Of a DNA stretch of 64,000 bases, positions 56,846 through 64,000 are shown piece by piece; the stretch's first letter is position 1, and each line of letters opens with the position of its first letter. The notes below the pieces were generated by a model. It was not told the DNA's origin, ran no database searches, and saw only the letters and a program-made list of their open reading frames with translations. The DNA lies in the NCBI GenBank assembly GCA_963771845.1, contig CAVYVC010000016.1, positions 62,001 through 126,000 of the forward strand. The letters are read 5' to 3'. This DNA is from VAZQ01 sp963771845 (GTDB lineage Bacteria; Pseudomonadota; Alphaproteobacteria; Rhizobiales; Xanthobacteraceae). The translations under genes were made by a program, and so were the position numbers.

Positions 56846-57169
56846 CTAGCGGCCTTCGAACACCTGCTTGGCGACGAGCGCGGCAGTCATCGCCGCTGGC
56901 CAGCCGGCGTAGAACGCCAGATGGGTAATGACTTCGCTCAGTTCGCTTTGTTTGAGCCCGTTGTCGAGCGCACGTTGCAGGTGGCCGACCAGTTGCTTCT
57001 CGCGGCCGAGTGCTATCAGGGTGGCGCACGTGATCAGGCTGCGGTCGCGCTTGGACAGACCGGGGCGCTCCCATACTTCCCCGAACAGCACCCGTTCGCT
57101 GAGATCGACGAGGGCCGGGACGATGTCGCGGACTTGGTCACGCGCTGATGAGGGTTGCTGTGGCGCCAT
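56846..57169 (-). CDS. Carboxymuconolactone decarboxylase-family protein
   Basis: 107 residues. All-alpha CMD fold with SLITCATLIALGREKQLVGH and ALDNGLKQSELSEVITHLAF. It lacks the CxxC pair of AhpD-type members, so it is probably not a peroxidase-cycle thiol enzyme. Could be a 4-carboxymuconolactone decarboxylase-like isomerase or a protein of unknown role. Stands next to the fabI remnant on the same strand. Confidence 0.85.
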   Translation of the reverse strand: MAPQQPSSARDQVRDIVPALVDLSERVLFGEVWERPGLSKRDRSLITCATLIALGREKQLVGHLQRALDNGLKQSELSEVITHLAFYAGWPAAMTAALVAKQVFEGR

Positions 57170-57469
57170 GGCTTATCCCTTTCTCCTAGGTTGGCCTTTA
57201 TGTGGATATCCGTCCTTTGTAGACTACATCCCAAGCGCCGGTCGATCGGACGCTGCGGCGGTTGGAGGCGTCGCGGATCACCTCCGCCTGCCTTCCGAGC
57301 GTGGTACTTGGCCGTCGAAGCTCGCCGCAATGATCATGCGCCGGGTTGGGCGCGTCAATTCTTGCTCTTGCCCTAACTAATGAGCGTGCGCGCCCCTGGA
57401 TGTCGTCGAGGGTGCGGATCGGCGGGAGGCCGGGGGGCGAAGCCAGCCGATCTTCCAGTCTTGCAACCC

Positions 57470-57575
57470 ACCAAATTCGAAATGGTGATCAACCAGAAAA
57501 CCGCGAACTCGCTGGGGTTCGCCATACCAAACACGATACAGCTGCTCGCCGACGAGGTGATCGAATATGGGAGGT
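57470..57575 (+). pseudogene. Fragment: C-terminus of an ABC substrate-binding protein
   Basis: KFEMVINQKTANSLGFAIPN followed by TIQLLADEVIEYG is the ending of the common ABC-transporter substrate-binding proteins of Bradyrhizobium-like genomes. Only the last 33 residues or so remain. Confidence 0.6.
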
Positions 57576-57705
57576 GCTGCGGACGCGAGAAAGCAAGTGC
57601 GTCGGGTGGGGGACTACCGCCTTTGACCCTGGCGCAACGTAGCGGTCCCCTTCGCCGTAGATGAGTGTGCTATCCTTTAGCTTGGAAGCATGGGAGCACT
57701 GGGCA

Positions 57706-57840
57706 GTGAAAGGCCGCGAATTTATCGCGCTGCTCGGCGGCGTAGCAGCGATATGGCTGCAGTCGCGTCAAAGTCGGCACTTGGATCAAGAAGTGGACCG
57801 TCGTAGTCGATGCAGCGCAGCTGCGATAGAAGTGATATGA
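57706..57840 (+). pseudogene. Fragment: N-terminal start of an ABC substrate-binding protein
   Basis: The GTG at 57706 encodes VKGREFIALLGGVAAIWLQS, close to the RREFIALLGG-type signal start of the same binding-protein family, then runs into unrelated sequence and a stop at 57840. With the fragment at 57470 it may be left over from one or two deleted genes. The whole stretch 57170-57871 otherwise has no gene. Confidence 0.5.
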
Positions 57841-57871
57841 TCATAAGAACTCAAACCGACAGGACCGCAAC

Positions 57872-58282
57872 ATGGCCAAGCTGCGTCACATTGCGATTGC
57901 CACCAATGACCCCAAGACGACTGCGGAGTTCTACAAGAAGGCGTTCGGCTTCGAGCAGGTCGGCAAAACCAGCCCATCGAGCCCGCTGGCGGATGGCTAT
58001 TTCCTGAGCGACGGCACGCTGAACCTCGCCATCCTCAAGTTCAAGACCGACCAGATCGGCAAGGGTATGGAATTCACGGGCGTGCACCACTTCGGCATCC
58101 TGGTCGATGACACCGACAAGGCCATCGAGAAGCTGGAGGCCCTTGGCGCCGAGTGCTTCATGGGCAAGGACGAAGGCCACGGCAAGGGCTTCTTCGAGAT
58201 CAAGTTTAAGGGCCCCGATGGCACCGTGTTCGATATTGCTGGCCACCCGTGGATGGGCTCGAATCCGCTGGATGCGGCTTAA
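57872..58282 (+). CDS. VOC-family (glyoxalase-like) protein
   Basis: 136 residues, one VOC domain pair. It starts MAKLRHIAIATNDPKTTAEF, with the second half VHHFGILVDDTDKAIEKLEA, FFEIKFKGPDGTVFDIAGHP. Metal ligands likely include the His in LRHIAI, the His in VHHFG and the Glu in FFEIKF. Substrate unknown. It is intact, unlike the two VOC genes in the left part of the window. Confidence 0.9.
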   Translation: MAKLRHIAIATNDPKTTAEFYKKAFGFEQVGKTSPSSPLADGYFLSDGTLNLAILKFKTDQIGKGMEFTGVHHFGILVDDTDKAIEKLEALGAECFMGKDEGHGKGFFEIKFKGPDGTVFDIAGHPWMGSNPLDAA

Positions 58283-58663
58283 AAACGTGGCGGCCGGCGG
58301 CCTCATGGCCTACGGCGCGAGCTTGCCCGACCTGTTCAGGCGAGCCGCCGCTTACTTGCATCGAATCCTGCAGGATTGCCCCCACCTGCACATGGGTCCA
58401 CCTGCCCCCACGCGCCGTCTTGACGTTCCGCTCGTTGAGCTTGACCGCGATCTGGTTGTGAACTCGTAGCTCCTGCCCGCATGATCTCCTCAATAATCGG
58501 ACGAACATTGGCGGCAAATTTGCACCATGCTCGACCGGCCTAGGATGGCCGTAGGAGCCCGTGGCGAGGTTCGTGGGTGCTTCCGCTCTTCCCATGGCGG
58601 GCTCCAGCCGTTTGGTGTAATGTTTACTCGATCAGGTGGCAGACAGTAGCCGAGGAGGCCTGC

Positions 58664-58903
58664 ATGCGCGCAATTCCGATTGCTGCAATCACATTTGCCG
58701 GTTTGATCCTATCGAGCATTGGCGCGCAAGCCGATGGCACATGGTGTGCCCAATATGGCTTCCCGGGCGGCGCAACGAATTGCGGCTTCTATTCCTTCCA
58801 GCAATGTGAGGCAGCACGTTCGGGCAACGGCGGCCGTTGCTACCAAAATCCGTTCTCGGCCTACGGTTATGCAGGACAACCGCAGCGGCGCTATCGGCGG
58901 TGA
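58664..58903 (+). CDS. DUF3551 small secreted protein
   Basis: 79 residues. Signal peptide MRAIPIAAITFAGLILSSIG plus AQA. The mature part has four Cys in CAQYGFPGGATNCGFYSFQQ, then CEAA and GGRCYQNPF, the DUF3551 pattern common in Bradyrhizobium-like genomes. Probably periplasmic, held by disulfides; function unknown. GAGGAGG lies 5 bases before the ATG, which decides the start. Confidence 0.85.
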   Translation: MRAIPIAAITFAGLILSSIGAQADGTWCAQYGFPGGATNCGFYSFQQCEAARSGNGGRCYQNPFSAYGYAGQPQRRYRR

Positions 58904-59235
58904 CCGTTAAAGTCCGGTGATAAGCAGATTGCGTTTCACGCGGCGCCGACGCTTGTGGCTGCCCTTAAACACGCGATTTTCCTTACCGTGATCGCGGTTA
59001 TAGCGGTGATCGCTGCCGCTATTGTGATGTGGCTCTTTGCGGCGTTCTACGGCGCGTTTGCGATCAGTCTCGGCTGCATGGCTGCCCAACATCATGACCG
59101 CGAAAGGCTTTACCATCACCACGAGCCCACCACGACCGGGTAGCGGTTCGTTCTCAATTTGAATTTGAGCAATCGGTTTAAAGAAACCGTAGCCCGGCTG
59201 GATGTATTTGCCGCCCTCACAGCGGGAAGGTGGCC

Positions 59236-59391
59236 ATGCTTCGACGGTTTCTGAAAGACACCAAGGGCGCAACAGCCATTGAATATGCGCTAATTGCTGC
59301 CGGAATTTCGATCGCCATCGTTGTGGCCGTGACGGCGATCGGAACGACCTTGAACACGATGTTCACGAGCGTTTCGACTGGGCTCAAATAG
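59236..59391 (+). CDS. Flp-type IVb pilin
   Basis: 51 residues: MLRRFLKDTKGATAIEYALI, then a hydrophobic helix to the end (LK stop). The G-ATAIEYAL motif is the prepilin peptidase cleavage site and Glu/Tyr pair of Flp/Fap pilins. AAGG precedes the ATG. No tad assembly genes are in the window, so assembly must depend on loci elsewhere, or this is an orphan. IS630 has inserted 60 bases downstream. Confidence 0.9.
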   Translation: MLRRFLKDTKGATAIEYALIAAGISIAIVVAVTAIGTTLNTMFTSVSTGLK

Positions 59392-59451
59392 CTCCCGAGA
59401 TCGGCCACAGGATGGCCGTAGGAGCCGCTACGGAGCACAAACCGGCTGCTA

Positions 59452-60513
59452 GAGCTTTTCCCGAAAAGGCTGAATTGGGGATTCCCATGCCGGCGCGAAT
59501 ATGATTTAAGCTCCCTACTGGGAGGAGGCCAGTATGGATGGCGAAGCCGTATTCGGAGGATTTGCGTAGACGCGTGGTCGAAGCGATCGGTGGCGGGGCT
59601 ACCATACCTGACGCTGCCGAGCAATGCGGCGTGAGCATCAGTTCTGTCGTACGCTTCCTCAGGCTTCACCGCGACACGGGTAGCGTCAGTGCGGCGAAGT
59701 TTGGCGGCTACAAGGAGTTTGCGCTGGCAGCGCATGAGGAGTTGGTCAGGAGTTTGATAGAGGAACAACCGGACATCACGCTGGCGGAACTCGAGACCCG
59801 ACTGGCGAAGAAAAAGGTGTTGGTCGGCAAGTCGTCAGTCTCCCGATTCTTACATCATTTGAAATTACCCTTTAAAAAAAAGTCTGCGGGCCGCCGAGCA
59901 GGATCGGCCAGACGTCGCCGCCGCGCGTAAGGCATTGCGACGGCGACAGGCGCTACTCAATCCGAGACACCTGGTATTCATCGATGAAACCGCCGTTTCG
60001 ACGACGATCACGCGCCTCTATGGCCGGGCGCCACAGGGTGAGCGGCTTGTACAAAAGGTGCTGCACGGGAACTGGAAAACTCTTACATTCATCGCGGCGT
60101 TGCGACACAACCGCGTTACCGCGCCTTTCGTCTGCGAAGGCGCAATGAATGGCGAGATATTCAAGGCCTATGTCGAGCAATTCCTCGCTCCGACTTTGAA
60201 GAGAGGCGACATTGTGTTCATGGACAATGTGAGCGTTCACAAGGTCGATGGCGTCGAAGAGGCCATCGAAGCTCGGGGTGCAATTCCATTTTATCTGCCG
60301 GCGTACAGTCCTGACTTCAATCCAATCGAGCAACTATTTGCTAAACTCAAAGCCATGCTGCGGAAGATCGCTGCGTATTCTCTCAAAAACTCCGCTTTCA
60401 CCATTGACAGCCTGTGCAAGGCCATCGCCTCTTGCCTGCGCGAGATCTCTCGGTCTGAGTGCGCTGCATTCCTCGCCGACTCAGGCTATGGTCAGCCTAA
60501 TCGGGAAACGCTC
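59452..60513 (+). mobile_element. IS630-family insertion sequence, complete
   Basis: The terminal inverted repeats are GAGCTTTTCCCGA..AGGCTGA at the left and, reverse-complemented, GAGCGTTTCCCGA..AGGCTGA at the right. A TA dinucleotide flanks each end (59450-59451 and 60514-60515), the target duplication expected for IS630. Length 1062 bases. Confidence 0.85.
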
Positions 60514-60516
60514 TAA
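59538..60516 (+). CDS. IS630 transposase, two frames joined at an A8 run
   Basis: The first part (59538-59930) has the helix-turn-helix start MAKPYSEDLRRRVVEAIGGG and a second DNA-binding helix. The catalytic part, in the +1 frame, holds the DDE residues: FIDETAV, FMDNVSVHK and NPIEQLFAKLK. Eight A residues at 59874-59881 (PFKKK) are the probable slippage point, and family sequence (LRAAEQDRPDVAAARKA) resumes right after it in the new frame. The stop TAA is made by the element end plus the TA duplication. Programmed shift by ribosome or polymerase slippage is usual in this family. Confidence 0.88.
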
Positions 60517-60547
60517 GGCATTGAAAACTAAAGATCGATGAATGGTT

Positions 60548-60592
60548 TGGCGGTCCGGAGAGGACTCGAACCTCCGACCTTCGGTTTAGGAA
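60548..60592 (-). pseudogene. 3' fragment of tRNA-Arg (CCU), likely attachment-site scar
   Basis: The minus strand reads TTTCCTAAACCG (anticodon CCT), the variable region GAAGGTC, the T-arm GGAGGTTCGAGTCCTC and CGGACCGCCA. No matching 5' half (D-arm and acceptor) precedes it. Such 3' tRNA pieces are left by site-specific integration. No integrase gene is visible beside it. Confidence 0.7.
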
Positions 60593-60599
60593 AGCGCTG

Positions 60600-61739
60600 C
60601 GAGGCTCCCAAGCTATCCTTGATGGTACCCACAAGGCTTGATTTATCTAGGCTTTTTCTGAGGGTTGTCCCTACTGATGCCGGGGTTTGCCACCCGATCC
60701 CGGATAATTGGGTGGCAATTTGGGTGGCAATCAAAGAAGTCCGCCAACTTAGCCCTTCGCGGCACTAAAGGTGTGCAGCACTCAGTACTCTCGCTTGGTC
60801 CCTTGATTTTCGTCAAAGGCTCGCGAGCCGAGACCGAACGAACGATTTCTTCCGCTTTCCCTTGAGCGGCCTCTTCGATGGTTCCATGAGGCTCTGGTTT
60901 CTGAGACGTCGCTCCGTCCTCTGTCGTCTTAGACGCCTATAAGCTTTAGCCATCGCTTCTATCCTTTCGCTTCGAACGCCGATATTTCGAAGAGCTATCG
61001 GGGGGCCTCCCGGACCTGATCGCTTAACGCCTCCGTTCCGAAACCGATTGCCGCTCACTCGGTACCACGAACATCAACACCACATCCCGCGACCCACACA
61101 CCCTGATTTCAATCATAGTAGTCAGTGCAGGGTTGGAGTAGCCACTAAAGGCAGCAATGTCAGCGTCGCCAACGACAGCAAATAGGCCAGCAGTGTCAAG
61201 GCAAGAGCTTCGAGAATGAGCTTCATGGGCGATGCAGATTATCACATGGGGCCTCCATCAGTCTCAGGGGGTTCGCTCGCCGCCTTGGAGAGATGATGGC
61301 TGAGCAGCCGAAGGCACGAAGTGGGCCAGAGCCTATGCGACGGCATCTCCGCACCCGGCGTAAGCCGACATTAGGTCACTTGGCGGCAATTCACGTTTTG
61401 ACCCAACTGAGACATTTGACAATCGCTCAATAACCGGGTGTCCGAGCTCAATTCCGACCTTTTCAAACAGCTAGTCCACGCTATAAGATGCCCTTCCAGT
61501 TACCCTGCTGTCGCGCGACAATCTGGATGAGAACGGCGGCGGCGCTCGGAATGTGAAGCGGCGGCCGGTAGCGGCATTATGATCTTCTCGGGTTTTGCGG
61601 TTCGCAAGCCCTTTTTTGCGCGGCGCGATCTGCGGCCACGTGAGGCCGTCCAATCGTCAATTCGCGGTCACAATACGGATCGCTCCGAGAAAGCGAGCCC
61701 GTAGGAAGGCCGCTGGCACGTTTTTTGAAGTGGGCGGCA
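60600..61739. other. Gene-free stretch between IS630 and IS21
   Basis: No open frame here has a recognisable domain, a convincing ribosome site or sensible composition. It begins after the tRNA 3' fragment and ends where the IS21 copy seems to start (TGTCAGTACCCCCC near 61740). It is probably decayed island DNA. Confidence 0.5.
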
Positions 61740-61807
61740 TGTCAGTACCCCCCTTTTTTCACCTCCTTCAATTTTTTCGCGGTCCGCTCTTTGATTGACG
61801 CTCAGCG

Positions 61808-62620
61808 TCAATCAACCCTTTGCTTGATTGTCGCGTGGGTCGGGGGTCGACCTGGGCCACGTTTTCGATCGAGTGCGGCACGGCGTCGATAGCTCTCGAC
61901 ATTCATCTCGAGGATGGTTGAGTGGTGGACAAGGCGGTCGATGGCAGCCAGCGTCATAGCTTGATCCGGGAACACCTTGCTCCATGCGCCGAATGGCTGG
62001 TTTGCGGTGATCAGCATTGATCGTCGCTCGTAGCGGGTTCCGATCAGCTCGAACAGCACGCTCGTTTCGGCTTGATCCTTGCTGACATAGGCGATGTCGT
62101 CGAGGATCAGCAGGTGATACTTGTCGAGCTTGGCGAGTGTGCTTTCAAGCGCGAGCTCGCGACGCGCGATCTGCAGGCGCTGGACGAGATCGCTGGTGCG
62201 CATGAACAGCACTCGCCATCCGTTGTCGACGAGGGCGAGCCCGATGGCGGCGGCAAGATGGCTCTTGCCCGCACCGGGCGGGCCGAACAACAAGAGATTG
62301 GCCCCCTTTTCGAGCCAGCTATCGCCTGCGGTGAGTGCCATCACCTGCGCCTTGCTGACCATCGGCACGGCCTCGAAGTCGAAACTGGCGAGCGTTTTGC
62401 CCACAGGCAGTCGTGCTTCAGCAAGATGTCGCTCGATCCGGCGGCGGCCGCGATCAGCGATCTCGTGCTCGGCGAGCGCGGCAAGGAAGCGAGCCGCCGG
62501 CCAGCCTTCCTTGTCGGATTGCTCGGCGAGCTTGGCCCACATCAGTTTGATGGCGGGCAGGCGCAGGTCTGAGAGCAGCAGCTCGATGCGCGCGGCGTCG
62601 ACAGGACTGGTCGTTTTCAT
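61808..62620 (-). CDS. istB: IS21 helper ATPase IstB
   Basis: 270 residues, DnaA/DnaC-like AAA+ ATPase. Walker A is GPPGAGKS at 113-120. Walker B is LLILDDI, with sensor motif LITANQPFGAW. The C-terminal basic tail GPGRPPTHATIKQR is typical. It forms an ATP-dependent clamp on target DNA and recruits IstA. The start overlaps the istA stop, so the genes are coupled. Intact. Confidence 0.95.
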   Translation of the reverse strand: MKTTSPVDAARIELLLSDLRLPAIKLMWAKLAEQSDKEGWPAARFLAALAEHEIADRGRRRIERHLAEARLPVGKTLASFDFEAVPMVSKAQVMALTAGDSWLEKGANLLLFGPPGAGKSHLAAAIGLALVDNGWRVLFMRTSDLVQRLQIARRELALESTLAKLDKYHLLILDDIAYVSKDQAETSVLFELIGTRYERRSMLITANQPFGAWSKVFPDQAMTLAAIDRLVHHSTILEMNVESYRRRAALDRKRGPGRPPTHATIKQRVD

Positions 62621-64000
62621 GCCACGCCTCCATCGAGCACGGGACCGCTCTTCGGCGCGTGAACAGCGGCCAACTCGTCGTAGGCGGAGAGTGGCATAAG
62701 CTCGACGGCAACGTGGGGGATGCCTGCCTGATCGGGTTTGAAGCGCTCGCGCAGCCGGTCGAGGTCAGGCAGGCAACCGGCGGCTAGATCGACGTCGATC
62801 GCGTGCCCGAGTTCGACTTCGCAGGCGCGGTCATGAGCAAGCGCAAGCAAGCTGACCATGGTGCGGCAGGCTTGCTTCTCGCTCTCCTTGGCCAAAAGCG
62901 CCTCGAAGGCGCGGGCATAAGCGCGGCGTGGGAACAGTTGGTCACGGTAGACCAGATTGAGCAACGCCATCGGCTTCTTACGCAGCGCATGGATGACGTG
63001 ACGATAGTCGACGACGTGGCCGTGCTTGCCGCTGCCTAGCGGCGGCCGACCGCGCCGCAAGGTCAGCAGGTGCGTGGAGCCGAGGAAGCATTCGAGCCGG
63101 TCGTCGTAGAGGTGAACATTCAGGCGGTGACCGATCAGCCGCGAAGGAACGCTGTAGAAGATGCGCCGCAGGATGAAGCCGCCGCTCGACGTGACCAGGA
63201 CCCGAGCCTCCTCATAGTCGGCCGTTCGCCGATCGGGCAATGGCTTGAGCGCAGTTCGCTCGATCTCGATGCGCTTGCGGTTCCTGGCGTTGCGCCGCCC
63301 GACCACCTCGTCGATGAAGCGACGGTAGGCGGCGAAATCCTTGAACTCGCGCGAGCCGCGCAGCAACAGCTCGTCGCCAAGCGCCTTCTTGAGGTGCCCA
63401 TGGGAGCTTTCGATCGAGCCGTTCTCGTGGGCGATGCCGCGATTGTTGCGCGAGGGCATCATACCGTAATGAGCGCACAGCTCCTCATAGCGCCGGGTGA
63501 GGTCCTCCTGGGCATCACGGTCGAGATTGCAAAATGCCGCCGACAGGCTGTCGCTGCGGTGTTGTTCCGGCACCCCGCCCAGCGCCCACAGCGCGTTCTG
63601 CAGGCCTTCGGCGAGCGCCACGAAGCTCTCGCCGCCGAGCACGACATGCGCATGCTCGAAGCCTGAGAACGCCAGCCGGAAGTGATAGAGCCGATGATCG
63701 AACCGCGCGCCCGCGATCATGATCCCAAGCACGCCCATGTCGGTGAAGTCGGACAGACCCATTCGCCCCGGCGGGTGCTCCTGGCGGAAGATCACGTCCC
63801 GGCTGGGGCCATAGAGCGCCCGCCATTGGCCGATGCGGCGCTCCAAGGTCCGGCGCACCCCCGTGACGATCTCGGGATGCCGACGGCAAATCTCCTCGAA
63901 GATGGCTACCGCGCGGATGCCGGGTGCGGCTTCCAGCATCGGTACGATCTCGCTGTCCCACATTCCCGCGAGCGGGTCGGGGCGGCGGCGCCCGCGCGGC
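62617..64000 (-). CDS. istA: IS21 transposase IstA, 5' end beyond the window
   Basis: The reading frame is open to the window edge (RRRPDPLAGMWDSEIVPMLE at the visible start), so the N-terminal helix-turn-helix is missing only because the window ends. The DDE region includes GLSDFTDMGVLGIMI (first Asp), HRSDSLSAAF (second Asp) and IAHENGSIESSHGHLK (Glu). The C-terminal beta domain VLVTSSGGFILRRIFYSVPS is typical. An in-frame ATG at 63963 is not the true start. Stop overlaps istB. Confidence 0.93.
   Translation of the reverse strand, partial: PRGRRRPDPLAGMWDSEIVPMLEAAPGIRAVAIFEEICRRHPEIVTGVRRTLERRIGQWRALYGPSRDVIFRQEHPPGRMGLSDFTDMGVLGIMIAGARFDHRLYHFRLAFSGFEHAHVVLGGESFVALAEGLQNALWALGGVPEQHRSDSLSAAFCNLDRDAQEDLTRRYEELCAHYGMMPSRNNRGIAHENGSIESSHGHLKKALGDELLLRGSREFKDFAAYRRFIDEVVGRRNARNRKRIEIERTALKPLPDRRTADYEEARVLVTSSGGFILRRIFYSVPSRLIGHRLNVHLYDDRLECFLGSTHLLTLRRGRPPLGSGKHGHVVDYRHVIHALRKKPMALLNLVYRDQLFPRRAYARAFEALLAKESEKQACRTMVSLLALAHDRACEVELGHAIDVDLAAGCLPDLDRLRERFKPDQAGIPHVAVELMPLSAYDELAAVHAPKSGPVLDGGVA

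Larger units (their letters stand above)
61740..64000 (-). mobile_element. IS21-family insertion sequence, running off the window
   Basis: Contains istA and istB on the minus strand. The left limit is set provisionally at TGTCAGTACCCCCC; the other end is outside the window. A 12-bp stem hairpin (61791-61815, TTGATTGACGCT with one loop base) overlaps the istB stop and may end transcription. Confidence 0.65.

Noticed and set aside
58955..59143. 62-residue hydrophobic open frame before the Flp pilin
   Set aside because: GTG start without ribosome site and a His-rich tail; the hydrophobic part alone is not enough to call a gene.
60538..60768. 76-residue plus-strand open frame over the tRNA fragment
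   Set aside because: Its PPTFGL-like start is the translation of tRNA sequence, a common artefact also seen over the tRNA at 966.
60813..61058. 81-residue very basic minus-strand open frame
   Set aside because: No ribosome site and no recognisable family in a decayed region.

Overview
The window looks like an alphaproteobacterial chromosome of the Bradyrhizobium/Xanthobacteraceae type. The basis is high G+C, palindromic repeats of the kind scattered through those genomes (1822, 8627, 43231, 55253), an aapJQMP amino-acid transporter divergent from metC, an alpha-2-macroglobulin/pbpC pair, a DUF3551 protein and an Flp pilin. No rRNA or CRISPR array is present. One intact tRNA (Arg, UCU) and one tRNA-Arg 3' fragment are visible. 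The genus is inferred from gene content, not from a marker gene.

Layout: 0.1-1.8 kb holds a DUF4160/DUF2442 pair, tRNA-Arg and a DEDD exonuclease. 1.9-4.9 kb holds a flavoprotein/ferredoxin pair divergent from a periplasmic binding protein. 4.9-9.3 kb is a minus-strand TOMM (azole-modified peptide) locus: a 14-cysteine precursor, a fused leader-binding/YcaO protein and a SagB-type dehydrogenase. 9.5-13.5 kb holds accessory enzymes, almost all broken by single-base shifts. 13.7-24.8 kb is a long plus-strand envelope operon: alpha-2-macroglobulin, PbpC, GT39, PAP2 phosphatase, GT2 and a LAB_N protein. 24.8-30.4 kb holds metC and aapJQMP. 30.4-35.0 kb is a minus-strand sulfur block: persulfide dioxygenase-rhodanese, SDR, mercaptopyruvate sulfurtransferase, AlaX and CysK. 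A diguanylate cyclase follows.

37.5-41.9 kb encodes a transhydroxylase-like molybdenum enzyme, its Fe-S subunit and a DoxX protein. 42.4-44.6 kb holds a class II aldolase and an M24 peptidase. 45.0-46.9 kb is one unusual protein combining a TIR domain, a pseudokinase and a globin-like domain. 47-55.3 kb holds an LLM oxidoreductase, a DUF3302/HlyD pair, a metallophosphoesterase with an in-frame stop, GNAT, SulP and a K+ channel. From 55.4 kb the region decays: ppk2, a truncated fabI, a CMD protein, transporter fragments, a VOC protein, small secreted/pilin genes, an IS630 copy, a tRNA 3' scar and an IS21 element running off the end.

Two loci deserve most attention: the TOMM cluster and the TIR-pseudokinase-globin gene. 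A caution applies throughout. Seven genes carry one-base frameshifts, most between 7 and 13 kb and several beside short homopolymers. Local assembly errors therefore cannot be told apart from real gene decay using this sequence alone.
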